64,000 bases of DNA, from assembly GCF_029962835.1 (NCBI RefSeq), contig NC_080590.1:61440001-61504000 (forward strand), in the 5' to 3' direction. Numbering within the stretch: position 1 is the stretch's first letter; every line of letters begins with the position of its first letter. A program made the translations under genes and the position numbers. The stretch comes from Magnolia sinica. Lineage: Eukaryota; Streptophyta; Magnoliopsida; Magnoliales; Magnoliaceae. Positions 35,069-45,271 of the stretch are shown here, piece after piece. Below the pieces are notes generated by a model that was not told the origin of the DNA, did not search any database, and saw only the letters and a list, made by a program, of their open reading frames with translations.

Positions 35069-37856
35069 TGGTTTTGCAAAGATTTCTCGATGCGATCGTG
35101 ATGTGCATAGGAGTTCTCAGATGAAAATTTGTGTGGGAATGGATTTGAGTTGTGTTGCTATATCGTAGGCGAGATCGGTTTTCTGGGTGGTTCCCAGCAA
35201 AATTCCTCGGGTTTCCTTTGGGTTTTGATTCTCTCCTGAAATATCTTCCGTTGTTGCCCACTTCAATGCATTCTGGGCAGTGCCACTCTTCCTTCCAGGT
35301 ATATCGTTGGTTCTTGAGGTTAAGGGGTTGTGGCGGGAATCATTTGTGAGAGACTTGGTGATTTCTCTTGAGGTGCTGCCAAGTCTTGGTGACACTTAAC
35401 ATTAGGATTCTCTTCCTCCATTTGTCGTGTGGGAGAGGTCCTCTGGGCATGTGCCAGTTGGTGTGGCATCAGAAATTTTGGGGCTTGAACCGAGGGTGCC
35501 CCATGCAAGGTTAGCGGAGTTAGATCGGGGAGACCTATCGGGAGAACAACAGGTTCAGAATTCGACCTTGGATTTGCCGAATTTAGGGCGGGACATGCCC
35601 CTTGGGGAGTGTGATGTTGAGGATATGACCTGGTGGATGCTGGGGGTGCCCCTTGCAAGACGAGAGGTGGAGTTATTGATGCTGCTTCAAGGAAGACAAG
35701 AGGTTGTGTTGTTGGTGCTGCTTCAAGGAAGACAAGAGTTTGTGTGATTGGTGCTGCTTCAAGGAATACCTGTGGCCCAGGCGATAGCGCCTGTTGGTAT
35801 CCCCTTGTCTAATTTGTTGTATTAGGCATGATTACTTGTATGGAATGATGTGGAGAGGAGTGTATGGGTTGCCCTCCTTCAATATGGTTGACGGTAGAGG
35901 TGCTGGATGTGCTGGGTCCTGCTTAATGCGATGGCAAGGGATTTTGGAGAATGTTAGCCTGAGTTGTATTATTGGCTTGCGGGGTGATCGCAATCTTCTG
36001 GCTTTCGATTAAATCTTGGACCGCATGTTTCAAAGCAAAGCAGTGGTCCGTTAAGTGGCCAGGAGCCTGAAGGTATGCGCAGTATTGATTTTCGTTGTAA
36101 CCGGGCAACAAGGGATTAGGTGGAAGTTATGGTTGGGTGGTGTCAAGAGTTGCTTTTGCATTGGCATTATCAGAACCTAACTGTATGTTTGTGCTAAAGG
36201 GGTGAACTTCCTTCCCAACATTGCTTGCTTATATGGTCCTTGTGCATTTTCCCTGGGTGGTTGTAATTATTATTGAGATGGCTGTCTGATATCCCTGTTG
36301 GGTTTACTGTGGTTAGTACTGCCTATTTGACTGTGGCTGATACTGCCTATCTTGTTGTGGCTCCGGTTGTGGAGCATACTGATTGCCTTAAGTGTTAGCA
36401 ACGATATTATTAACCTCTGTCGTGCACTGTGCAGGCGTAGTGCCATTTCCATTTCCGTATCCAGCGGGTTTCCCCTCGACTTTGTTTCTTCTGATTGTAG
36501 GGGTCTGGTGTGGCCATGGGGAAATGGTTCTGGCTCTGATCCTGGCTTCCACTTGTTCTCTAGCTCGAATGAGCTGGTAGAAATTTACGTATGGATACAA
36601 GATTATATATCCTGAAATGCTGGGATTTGCTTAATATACGATCATGGATATCTACTCCTCGTCATCGATGGGGTTTTTCATTCGGGCCGTCATGGTTCGC
36701 CATCGTCCTACATATGCTAATAAGGATTCGTCACTTTTTTATCTCAAGGCAGCCAGGTCAAATCTTCTCGGAGCCATATTCAGGTTGTATGAGAACCTGT
36801 CAATGAATGCTTGGGAGAGTTTTTCCCAGGTTCTGATTTGATGGCCGTCCAGTGAGGTGTACCAATCTAAAGCGTCACCCTTAAGGGATTTCTGGAAGAG
36901 CCGTATCAAGGCTCCATCATTCCCTGCTATCTCATTGAGTTCCCCACAAAATACTTTTAAGTGTGCTGTAGGGCATTCACTACCATCATACCTTTTAAAT
37001 TTTGATACCTCGAAGTTTGAAGGTACTCGGGCATCTGGGAAGGGACAAAGGCCTTGAATTTGGTGGATGGGTGATCCACTCCTTGCTGTCTCTGAAGCTG
37101 ATTTTGCACCATTTGCAGTTGTTCTCATAATTCCTTCATTTTTGACTTGCCTTGCTGCGGATATCTTGCCCCCTGTTGTAGGGCTTGTGCTGCTTCCTTC
37201 TCATATGGATCGAGGACGAGGGGTTGTTGGAAGGATGGTGGACTTCCGGTGGCGGGAGGTAATTGGAATTGAACGCTGCTCCCTTTCGGAAGAGGGTGTG
37301 ATGTTCGGAAGTGGCTCCCGCCTGGGGTATCTGCCAATTTCGGAATGTTGCTCCCGTTAGGGGGAGTGACTTGGAATCAAAACTGGCCCCCTTCATAGGC
37401 ATCCGCCAGTTCTTGTCTATGGTTCCCATGAGGGAGAACTTGTGTTGTAACCTGATTGTTGTGATGTATTGGGTAGTGATGTGTGGGAGGGTTACTCCCG
37501 ATTGCTGGCTGCTGTTGATCTTGTGCTGACTCTTCTAGGAAAGAGAGTACGGGATTTGCTAGAGGAATGAGGGAGAAGGCAAAAGGGGTTTGAGGGAGTG
37601 AACTGTTTTGTACACTAGGCTGAGTTGCCTGTGTATTTGGTGTGGCATTTGACACTAAGCAAAGTAACAGTTCTTGCACTGCTCGGAGACTATGGGTCAT
37701 CTCTTGCATGGTGGTGTTGGTTTGTGGGTCTGTTGGAGCCACTGGTAGCGACGCGGATGTAGGTGCGGGTGCTGATGTTTCAAGAACTGGCTGAGCTGCC
37801 GGTTCTTCTTCATGGGTAGCTTGAGAGGTCATGGCTGTGCGGGATCGAGTGGTCAT
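35069..37856 (-). pseudogene. gag of element B
   Basis: ATG at 37856 opens a Thr/Ala/Pro/Gln-rich N-terminus (MTTRSRTAMTS). After frame breaks the capsid core is found at 37128-36739: FEVSKFKRYDGSECPTAHL, FQKSLKGDALDWYTSL, IRTWEKLSQAFIDRF, the retrotransposon gag signature. A zinc-knuckle-like motif CAYLQAPGHLTDHCFALKH (CX4-9HX4C type) is at about 36090-35990. Frames change several times, and repeats like CAACCTCTTGTCTTC occur on the minus strand at about 35690-35750. Confidence 0.8.
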
Positions 37857-37987
37857 GGTTCGAATCTATGCCCAAAAAAGTGCAAGCCAAAGATGTTTTT
37901 TTTGTATGAATGTAATGATGATATCCCTTGAGATTAAAATACCACACACTTTCGAGTCGGGTCTCAGCTAATGTGAGCTAGCAAATT

Positions 37988-38004
37988 CCCCAGTGGAGTC
38001 GCCA
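37988..38004 (-). promoter_or_regulatory. Primer binding site of element B
   Basis: Three bases inside the 5' LTR the minus strand reads TGGCGACTCCACTGGGG. TGGCGACTCC-type sites are the tRNA-Arg-complementary PBS reported for Ogre/Tat elements; the tRNA match was not computed here. Confidence 0.75.
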
Positions 38005-38825
38005 TTCTGTAGACACTGAAAAATCGGCACCCACACTGATTAGTATTTTTAATATGGGTGATTATGGATGTTGGAGTTGCCATTGGCCGAATAATCTCAG
38101 AATCCCACAGTCGGCTAGAACTGTAAAATACGTAAAGTCGGAGAAATATGAAGACTTTCCTCCTTTAGATTGACTCCTGGTCTGCTATCCGGGATTATGG
38201 GTAAGGGACCTCGGTTACAAAGAGGGAAGCTGTAATGCATCCTCTCTGCCCGTACAAATATATGGTCTCTACTTAGTTTAGTAAAATCCGAGACTGTGGT
38301 CAAGATGAGACTAGGCACACACGCGGATTTCTGATGTAGTAAGATCCGAGACTTCGGCAAGCCATAGAGCATACGTCCAACGGCGTGTCTAAAAGGCAGA
38401 TGTAATGGTGCTTATGTAAAAAGGTAAAGAAGAATGGACTAAATCACTAGGAATTTCTGATGTGACAGGATCAGGTGTACAACAAGTCACAAAGCATACG
38501 TTCACTAGAGATCTAGAGGAGCAGGGGGGTTGAGAAGGGAATAGAATGTCATGGTGAATGCTTGTATGTAAAATGAATGGATCTTTGGCTTGATCTTTGA
38601 GTGAGCTAAGGTATGGATTGAACCATGATCAATTTAGGCTAGATTTATGGATTGGAAAGGTTGAGAGGAAGGCTAGGGGGTGGCTGAAATTTTCGGATCG
38701 TTGAAGGCTTGGGAGCTCCTTCCCTTTCCTTCACTCTCTTCCTCACTCTCTCCCTTTCTTTCTCACTTAGCCTTGGAAATGTGAAGTGGCTTGTTAGGGA
38801 TGGCTCAAATGAGAAGAGGAGAGGA

Positions 38826-38835
38826 CTATTTATAG
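38826..38835 (-). promoter_or_regulatory. TATA box of element B 5' LTR
   Basis: CTATAAATAG on the minus strand. It would start the genomic RNA at roughly 38795. Confidence 0.75.
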
Positions 38836-39050
38836 CCTTCTTCAATGGCATTGTTGTAAATAGGGGGTAGGTAAGGGTTAAAATTAGGAAATGGAGGCTT
38901 GTGATTGGGTAGGGGGAGAGGAGTGCCACGTGTCGCGTTCCCATTGGCTTTGAGGGCCGGTAAAATGGTAAATAGTGAAGATAGGGAGGGTAAATACCAG
39001 AGAAAGTTGACTTTTAGATGCTAGGACAGGTGTCCACATGCGAGCCGCAG

Positions 39051-39098
39051 GTGGCGGCACTCCGATTACCGCCAGCGGTAGTCAGACATCGCCCGGGC
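39051..39098 (+). promoter_or_regulatory. Shared palindromic motif, copy in right LTR
   Basis: GTGGCGGCACTCCGATT, ACCGCCAGCGGTAGTC, AGACATCGCCCGGGC. Best-preserved copy of the module found in both LTRs and before both antisense genes. Confidence 0.65.
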
Positions 39099-39415
39099 TT
39101 TGTTTGGGTCGGGTTTGCACGTGCGGGCTTTGTCTAATGTGTTGGTTCGAATGGTGGCTTCCTTATGGGGTTTTATGACTCGGCCAGGTTGGCTGGGTCT
39201 TAGGTAACGGGTTCTAGTCATAGTATGAGGTATAGGTGGGGGCTCTGTGTGGATTGAACATTTAGATCAAGGTTTTGGGTCTCGGTTTGGAAGTTTTGAG
39301 GTTTTTGTGGTAGGGTTAAGTTTAGGCTAGGATTAGGGTTTGGTTCAAGGTGTGATCATGGTTCCTGGCCTGTCTTAGCCTTTTTCAAGATGTTATCCTG
39401 AGTGGGGTGTCTAAA

Positions 39416-39420
39416 AAATG
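39416..39420. repeat. Target-site duplication AAATG, right copy
   Basis: Matches 20798-20802. Confidence 0.9.
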
Positions 39421-40219
39421 CAATAAAGATAGGAATTACCTGCCTATATGATGGAACGAAAGATCAAGGAAAGGAAGAACAATGCACCAAAATGCGCCAG
39501 AGATTCTCGAATAGGTCAACCTTTCGAAGTGCTACTGAATCCATGGGCACCCTGAAGGTGGTAGATAGGATAAATGCAAACCTGCCCGCACCATTCAAAC
39601 TATTAAATAATGTGAATAAGAGCTAAGAGAGACACTAACGGAGACGAGTCCAGTGACAAACACAGTCGAACTCCTACTTTTAGTTGCCCAAGCAAGCCAA
39701 CCCGCCACAAATCCTGTTTTTAATGAAAGAACCAAGCATATAGATATGACTGCCACTGCATTCAGTCAAAAGAAGTGGTAGCAGTGGGAATTTTTCTTGA
39801 CGCTTAGCTTCTTCCCTTCATATTCATACCTTACATAATGAATCTCATTTGGATTCTTTTGTCCGAACAGGAGATAGGAAAGTAAGAACGTGAAAGAAAG
39901 AAGAAAATAGGAATGAAAGGCGTCCATTGTCTAATGGATAGGACAGAGGTCTTCTAAACCATTGGTATAGGTTCAAATCCTTACCTTAATAATAAGCTTT
40001 GAAGCCAGCAAGAAACAGCTTCAAAGTCGTTGCTTGCTGGCTGCTTCAAAGCCTTTGCATGGTAGCACGTCGCCCCCCGTAAGGGAAGGGTCATATTCTT
40101 TAGTCGTGACGGCTCCCGGCAGCAAGATTGTCGTTGGAAGGCTTTCCTTTACTACTTTCATTGAGGGGCCAAGCTCTCTAGTGGGTGGTTGTCTTGGTCC
40201 TGGGAAGGGGAATAACAGC
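39421..40219. other. Organelle-like or composite DNA inserted in the L1
   Basis: Not L1. Near 39700-39750 the strand gives a broken NPVFNERTKHIDM, a Copia RNase H end motif. At 39920-39981 lies a trnR-UCU-like fragment. A GC-richer stretch 40030-40230 includes an inverted repeat of GCCAGCAAGAAACAGCTTC-type words near 40002-40050. The mixture of Copia debris and tRNA is what plant mitochondrial or plastid insertions often look like, but I cannot prove the source. Confidence 0.4.
39920..39981 (+). pseudogene. Truncated trnR-UCU-like tRNA fragment (organellar type)
   Basis: Starts GCGTCCATTGTCTAATGG, has the D-arm, an anticodon loop CTTCTAA (anticodon UCU, Arg) and a T-arm GGTTCAAATCC. This follows the plastid trnR-UCU as I remember it. 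The 3' acceptor strand (expected to pair with GCGTCCA) is absent: the sequence becomes TTACCTTAATAA. It cannot form a full cloverleaf, so it is a fragment. Confidence 0.75.
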
Positions 40220-40239
40220 GTGCTAAACTGGCAGGGTAA

Positions 40240-42300
40240 AAGAAGATGAAATAAAATGGAAACAACGTTCTAGGAGTGTCCAGATTGAGGGAGATGAGAA
40301 CACAAAGTATTTTCATAGCATTGTGAGCACTCAAGCTAGGATTAACAAAATTAACAACATGGTTATCAACGGGTCACATGTTGAAGGCAAAGATAATATT
40401 GCAAAAAATTTCCTCAATTCTACAAAAGTTTATTGAATGGAGAGGAGTGGGAAAGGCCTAAATTGGACAATCTCGATTTCAAATGCTTCTCAGATTCCCA
40501 ATATACCTCTCTTGAGTCCCCATTTTTGGATGAAGAGGTAAAAGCAGCAATTGATTGGTTAGAAGGAGATAAAGCGCTGGGTCCAGATGGGTTCCCGCTG
40601 GCATTCTTTTAGATATTTTGGGAGTTGATCAAAGGCGATGTCATGAACTTCTTGTCTGAATTCTTTGAGAGGGGCCGCATATCGTTAGAGCTTGGTGTTT
40701 CCTTTATTACCATCATCTTAAAAATCTCAGGTGTGAATTCTTTAAAGGACTTCCGCCCTATCGGTCATATAGGTATCCCCAAAAAAAATTTGCAAAAGTT
40801 CTAGCCATGCGGCTTTGGAATATTATTAGAAGCATCATCTCAACGAATCAAAGTGCTTTTATCCCGGACTAGCAAACTTTGGATTGTGCCCTTCTTTATT
40901 TCACATGCGCTCACACACCCCACACGCCCACGCACTCACGCGACAATGGATTGCGCCCTAAGTGCCCATGAATGCCTTCACTCTAGGCATAAAGGAGGAG
41001 AGAAGGGGGTAGTGTGCAAGTTCGATATCGAGAAAGCCTATGATCACATTGATTGGAGATTCCTCGAATATACAATGCTTTGGTTGGGATGCAGTTTGAA
41101 ATGGAGGCACTAGATTCGGGAATGCGTAAGCTTGGTCTACTTTTCGATTCTCATCAATGGCTCTCCAAAAGGATTTTTTATAAGCTCTCGAGGACTTTAG
41201 CAAGGGGACCCTTTGTCTCCTTTTCTTTTCATGGGGGAGGAATTAGGTGGTATGCTTCGGAAAGGTCAAGAGATAGGTTTCACTCGAGGTTTCTTGGTTG
41301 AAGGTATGCCCTCTCCCATTTATCATCTTCAATATGTAGATGACACTCTTATTTTTTGCGACGCTTCATTCGTCATGGTGGAAAACCCGTGTACCATTTT
41401 AAAATGTTTCGAAGTAGTATTGGGCATCAAAGTCAATTTATCCAAAAGAAAGATGTATTGGGTTCAGATGGAGCCGATGGAAGTGGAGCAGTTGGCTGAG
41501 ATTTTCAGGTGTGTAGCTGGCATGCTTCCGGCTACTTTTGTGGGTCTTCCACTTTGTGTGGGTAAACCGACAAAGCATTTGTGGGATAAGGTGGTGGAAA
41601 GAGTAGAGTGGATGCTAACAAGATGGAGAAGTAGATATTTTTCACTTTGATCAAAGCGGTTTTGTCCAACTTTCTTGTTTATTCGCTCTTCAAATGCCTG
41701 GCGTCAGTGATATCTAGAATTGAGAAGCTTAGGCAAGACTTCTTGTGGCAAGGCGCAGAGGAAAAGAAGAAATTTCACCCTCTTAGTTGGGATGAGGTTT
41801 GCAAGCCTTACGATGGGGGAGGGGCCAAAATCAAGGACCTCTAGTCCATGAATATTGTGTTGCTTGGAAAGTGGTTTTGGAGGTTTGCAGAGGAGGATAG
41901 GGCCCTTTGGAAAGAGGTTCTTATTTGCAAATATAGCCTATCAGTGGGGGGACGGAGAGTAAGAGAATCGTCTCTATGGGGCTTCAGCTTTGCGGAGAGG
42001 AGTATCGTCAGTTAGGGAGGCCTTCTTGCAAGGAATATGGTACTCTTTGGGCGACAAAAAAAAAAAATCAGATTTTGGAATGACGAGTGGGGCGGGCTCT
42101 CACGCTGAAAAAAATGAGTTTCCCTTCATTTTTTTCTTGCTTTCTTTTTTTCAATTAATGGTAGGGATCCCAAGTTTCCCTTCATCTTTGGCTTGGCGCC
42201 GGATCCTTCTGTTTTTGTAACAAACTGTTTCTCTTGCACTGGAGGCACGGTAGTGTGGGACCCCACTTGCAGGCGCTTCCTTCACAATAAGAAAGTCGAT
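40240..42300 (+). pseudogene. L1 reverse transcriptase
   Basis: Blocks in order: EIKWKQRSR...GDENTKYFHS, DKALGPDGFPLAFF, LKDFRPI, NQSAFIP, KFDIEKAYDHIDWRFL, the metal box QYVDDTLIF at about 41330 (usual YADDT), and GLPLCVGKP, the standard L1 RT series. Frames break at almost every block boundary. A small deletion in DFRPI..C..K and a stop after IPD are visible. The segment 41650-42050 is the usual KILRDFLW-type region. Confidence 0.85.
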
Positions 42301-42489
42301 GACCACGCTGCCCTCTTGGAGTGTATTTATTTTTTCGCCCCTAATGAAGCCAAAGCGAACAAATGGGTGTGGAACGTGGACTGTTCGGGTCATCCCTCAA
42401 TGAAATCTTCTTCTTCTTCTTTTTCCTCTGGGCAGGTTAAGTCATCCTGTTGAGGGATATGCTAGATTTGTGAGGTCCTATTCCATTTC

Positions 42490-42730
42490 CCCCAAAAACT
42501 GCTGCTTTCAGATGGTTAGTGCGTAGGAATAAAGTCCTAACTATTGACAACTTCAGGAAAAGGACCATGATAATCCTGAACATTTGCTGCATGTGCATGC
42601 AAGATGGGGAGTCAATGGATCACCTATGCTTAGACTGCCCATTTTTTACTCTGATTTGGTCGGATATCTTAGGCTGCTTCCAAATCTGGTGGATCAATCC
42701 GAACTTGGTGAAACGATTCTTGTTTCCTTC
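42490..42730 (+). pseudogene. zf-RVT (RT-associated zinc-binding) remnant of the L1
   Basis: LTIDNFRKRTMIILNICCMC is followed by DGESMDHLCLDCPFFTLIW. This is the zf-RVT signature (L.T.DNL.RR.......C..C....E...HLF..CP....W) found C-terminal to plant L1 RT. Confidence 0.85.
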
Positions 42731-43060
42731 GCCCAGCATCCGTTTTCCAAACATAAAAAAGGATCCTTTGGGGAAAGGAATGCTCACTATTTGGTAGATA
42801 GTTTGGGAGGAAAGGAAGGCAAGGTGTTTCAATAACACCAAAAAGTTGGCAGAAAGTATTTCTCTTAGAAACAGATTGCTAGTTCGTGAATGGGCTGTTT
42901 CCACCCCCAAGCTCAAGGGTTGTAATTTGGATTTCTTTGAGGTTTGGCTGGGTCACTATCTCCGCGTCCTTGCTTCCATCTTTCTTTCTTGTTTGTTGTT
43001 TTTTGTGCCTCGTGGTTAACAAAATTTGTCATCTTTCTAAAAAGAAGAAGAAGAATATTT

Positions 43061-43883
43061 AAGAGGGTGTTCAAACCCAGACCACTGTTTGGATATAGGG
43101 CTCTCAACTAATGTACCAACACCTTTGAACCGTCAGAAAAGGCTTTTTTTTTATAACTGGTGATACATAAAATTTTCAAGATTTATTATTCAGAATAAGA
43201 CTAATTTAGTTTTCAAGTATTGAGTCAAATCAAACAAGGACTCAGTCGAATCTTAAAGCCACCCAAAGTGGGAGGACATCAACTCAAGAAAATGTTTTGA
43301 GCCATGATTTTAGTCATCAAGACATTTCTTACGATATTCTATTTTACTTTTTCACAGATAAATATAACCTACATTTCCAAGGAGAGATTCAACAGTAATG
43401 GTATGATTCCCAGACCATGGGCCACCCTCTTTAGAACTGAAAATCCCTGTATACTACACAGGCACACCAATTGCATCATACAATTCCCTCTGGAAATGAA
43501 GTCCGGACGTATAGGCAGGTTTGAAAACTCTTTACTCAACTGGAGCAGATTTCATCAAGATTCAAGGGAAAACTCGATTAGGTCACAACTCGATCAAGAT
43601 GAGAAAAATCTCAATTCGACTTAACAAAAGGAGGAAAAGGTTCAACTCAACAAAATGCTTCTTCACTTGCCAAGACTAGAAGAATTATACATTATGTAAT
43701 AACTATTGGATATTATAGAAAAACTTCCTCCAGACTTGCTTGATTTGACTCCACAAGCACACCTTTGAATTCGATCAAAGTCTGTGTTCTGAAAAATTTT
43801 ACCTGATGAGAATATCTGTACTTTCTTGCCAGTCTTACATATCATATTTCCACAGTTTTAGCTTGTTTTCTAGTCATCAAGAA
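43061..43883. other. Non-coding host-like DNA
   Basis: AT-rich, with no ORF resembling a protein and no repeat I recognise. Confidence 0.5.
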
Positions 43884-44625
43884 ACACATATCTATCTCTT
43901 AAGCCTTTTTTTTTTTTTTTTTTTTTAAAAAAAATCTCTTTTTTCATACTTTCCATTGGTAACCAGAATTTATATTGGAGTGAGTGAGAACCACATCAAA
44001 AGGGGCGACCTCTTGCAAAGAGGGTCATCTTTTTAGCAAGAGTTGCGGCAATTACATGAGCTTCACTAAAAGTCCAGAAAAACAAAAACACTTAACCTCC
44101 ATAATAATGGTATGTGCTGGAGTATGTCATGCTTTTATGAACTATAATAATTATATGATAATATTTCAATATTATCATTCAAGTGACATAGGATCCTACA
44201 TGGTTTTGTAACGAGTTGTGTCTCTGTCCCACACCCAAAGAAAGTATGCATGTGTAAGATACACATATCCATCTCTTAAGCCTTTTTTTTTTTTTTTTTA
44301 AATCTCTTTTTTCATACTTTCCATTGGTAACCAGAATTTATATTGGAGTGAGTGAGAACCACATCAAAAGGGGAGACCTCTTGCAAAGAGGGTCATCTTT
44401 TTAGCAAGAGTTGCAGCAAATACATGAGCTTCACTAAAAGTTCAGAAAACAAAAACACTTAACCTCCATAATAATGGTATGTGCTGGAGTATGTCGTGCT
44501 TTTATGAACTATAATAATTATATGATAATATTTCAATATTATCATTCAAGTGACATAGGATCCTACATGGTTTTGTAACGAGTTGTGTCTCTGTCCCACA
44601 CCCAAAGAAAGTATGCATGTGTAAG
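43884..44625. repeat. Tandem duplication, about 370 bp, two copies
   Basis: Copies at 43884-44260 and 44261-44625 begin ACACATAT(C/T)(T/C)ATCTCTTAAGCC and end GTATGCATGTGTAAG. They differ at few bases; the length difference comes mainly from a poly(T) tract (longer in copy 1). The high similarity suggests a fairly recent event. Confidence 0.95.
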
Positions 44626-44909
44626 CCACAAATTTGGGGAACAAATGCCTTGAGAGTGATGTAGAAAACAAAGCAAGCAAGAGGTAGTTAGCTCCATAAA
44701 GCTTGCCTGTTTATAATCACCACAAAGCAGACAGACTCTTGCTGCATAAGTCATAATAGAATTAAGCAAAAGAATAATTGTCAGGGATGCAGCTCTGCAA
44801 CAAAGTGCTATTGGTGATACATATAAAATTACGAGTGAGGTGTTGAAGACATGATGATGATTGATATTTGCAAAAAAAAAAAAAAAGCCATGGCTAACTA
44901 TCTAGGACG

Positions 44910-44941
44910 GAGGGAGGGAGGGAGGGAGGGAGGGAGGGAGA
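44910..44941. repeat. (GGGA)n microsatellite
   Basis: About eight uninterrupted GGGA units. Confidence 0.95.
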
Positions 44942-45047
44942 GATGTGAACATCCTCGAAATGAAGAAGTCAGGCAATGATTTGCCCGTGAAAACCACACA
45001 TGACGGGGGTGGCTATAGTACTCCCAAATGAAACCCATAAAGGCTTA

Positions 45048-45271
45048 GGCCCTGTTTGATAGATGCCAAAAAATGAGTTCATCACATTTTCGTTAACACT
45101 TTTCTTTTTCTTTTTTTGAAAGATTAGTTAACAGTAATTATGTATCAGGGATCTCTGATACATAATTACTGTTACATGAACTCATTACGCATTAGAGATC
45201 AAGTTCTCTAATCATAATTAGTGTTGACAAAATGATATGAACTCATTTTTTGGCGTCTAGAAAACAGGGCC
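45048..45271. mobile_element. MITE of 224 bp with long terminal inverted repeats
   Basis: Left end GGCCCTGTTTGATAGATGCC and right end, read inverted, GGCCCTGTTTTCTAGACGCC; both continue into AAAAAATGAGTTCAT, giving TIRs of about 35-40 bp. Flanks TTA (left) and TTG (right) hint at a 3-bp PIF/Harbinger (Tourist) duplication with one change. The GGCCCTGTTT start fits that group. No coding capacity. Confidence 0.75.
45129..45174. repeat. Perfect 20-bp palindrome inside the MITE
   Basis: Arms 45129-45148 and 45155-45174 are exact inverse complements (TAACAGTAATT...GTATCAG) with a 6-base loop GGATCT. Confidence 0.9.

Larger units (their letters stand above)
20803..39415 (-). mobile_element. Tat-lineage Ty3/gypsy retrotransposon B, structurally complete (18.6 kb)
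   Basis: Two LTRs (20803-22202 and 38008-39415) begin TGTAGACAC. The left one ends in the exact inverse GTGTCTACA, the right one in GTGTCTAAA. The 5-bp duplication AAATG flanks the element (20798-20802 and 39416-39420). On the minus strand the order is 5' LTR, PBS, gag, protease, RT, RNase H, second RNase H, integrase, then two plus-strand antisense genes, PPT and 3' LTR. This is the Tat/Ogre layout. LTRs differ by many substitutions and by a 22-bp indel at about 38858, so the insertion is not recent. Pol has only a few stops and shifts. Confidence 0.95.
38008..39415 (-). repeat. 5' LTR of element B (right in window)
   Basis: 1408 bp, alignable along its whole length to 20803-22202. Minus-strand TATA box at 38826-38835. 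The terminal ACA of the inner repeat has become AAA. Confidence 0.95.
40220..43060 (+). mobile_element. L1-type LINE, 3' half (RT, zinc-binding region, tail)
   Basis: Continues the LINE broken at about 20.6 kb. It starts with the GDENTKYFHS block just before RT, carries RT and the C-terminal zf-RVT region, and ends near 43040-43060 in CTAAAAAGAAGAAGAAGAAT, a degenerate poly(A)-like L1 tail. Target duplications were not identified. Confidence 0.8.

Noticed and set aside
37067-37360. Plus-strand frames in the gag region (also 35427-35747)
   Set aside because: Shadows of minus-strand gag; no domain and opposite to the polyprotein.
20803-39415. Element B as an intact autonomous retrotransposon
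   Set aside because: Structure is complete, but gag has several frame breaks and pol has stops (for example 34700, 32563, 31843, 30591) and frameshifts.
39920-39981. Functional nuclear tRNA-Arg gene
   Set aside because: 3' acceptor strand missing, so no cloverleaf; annotated as a fragment.
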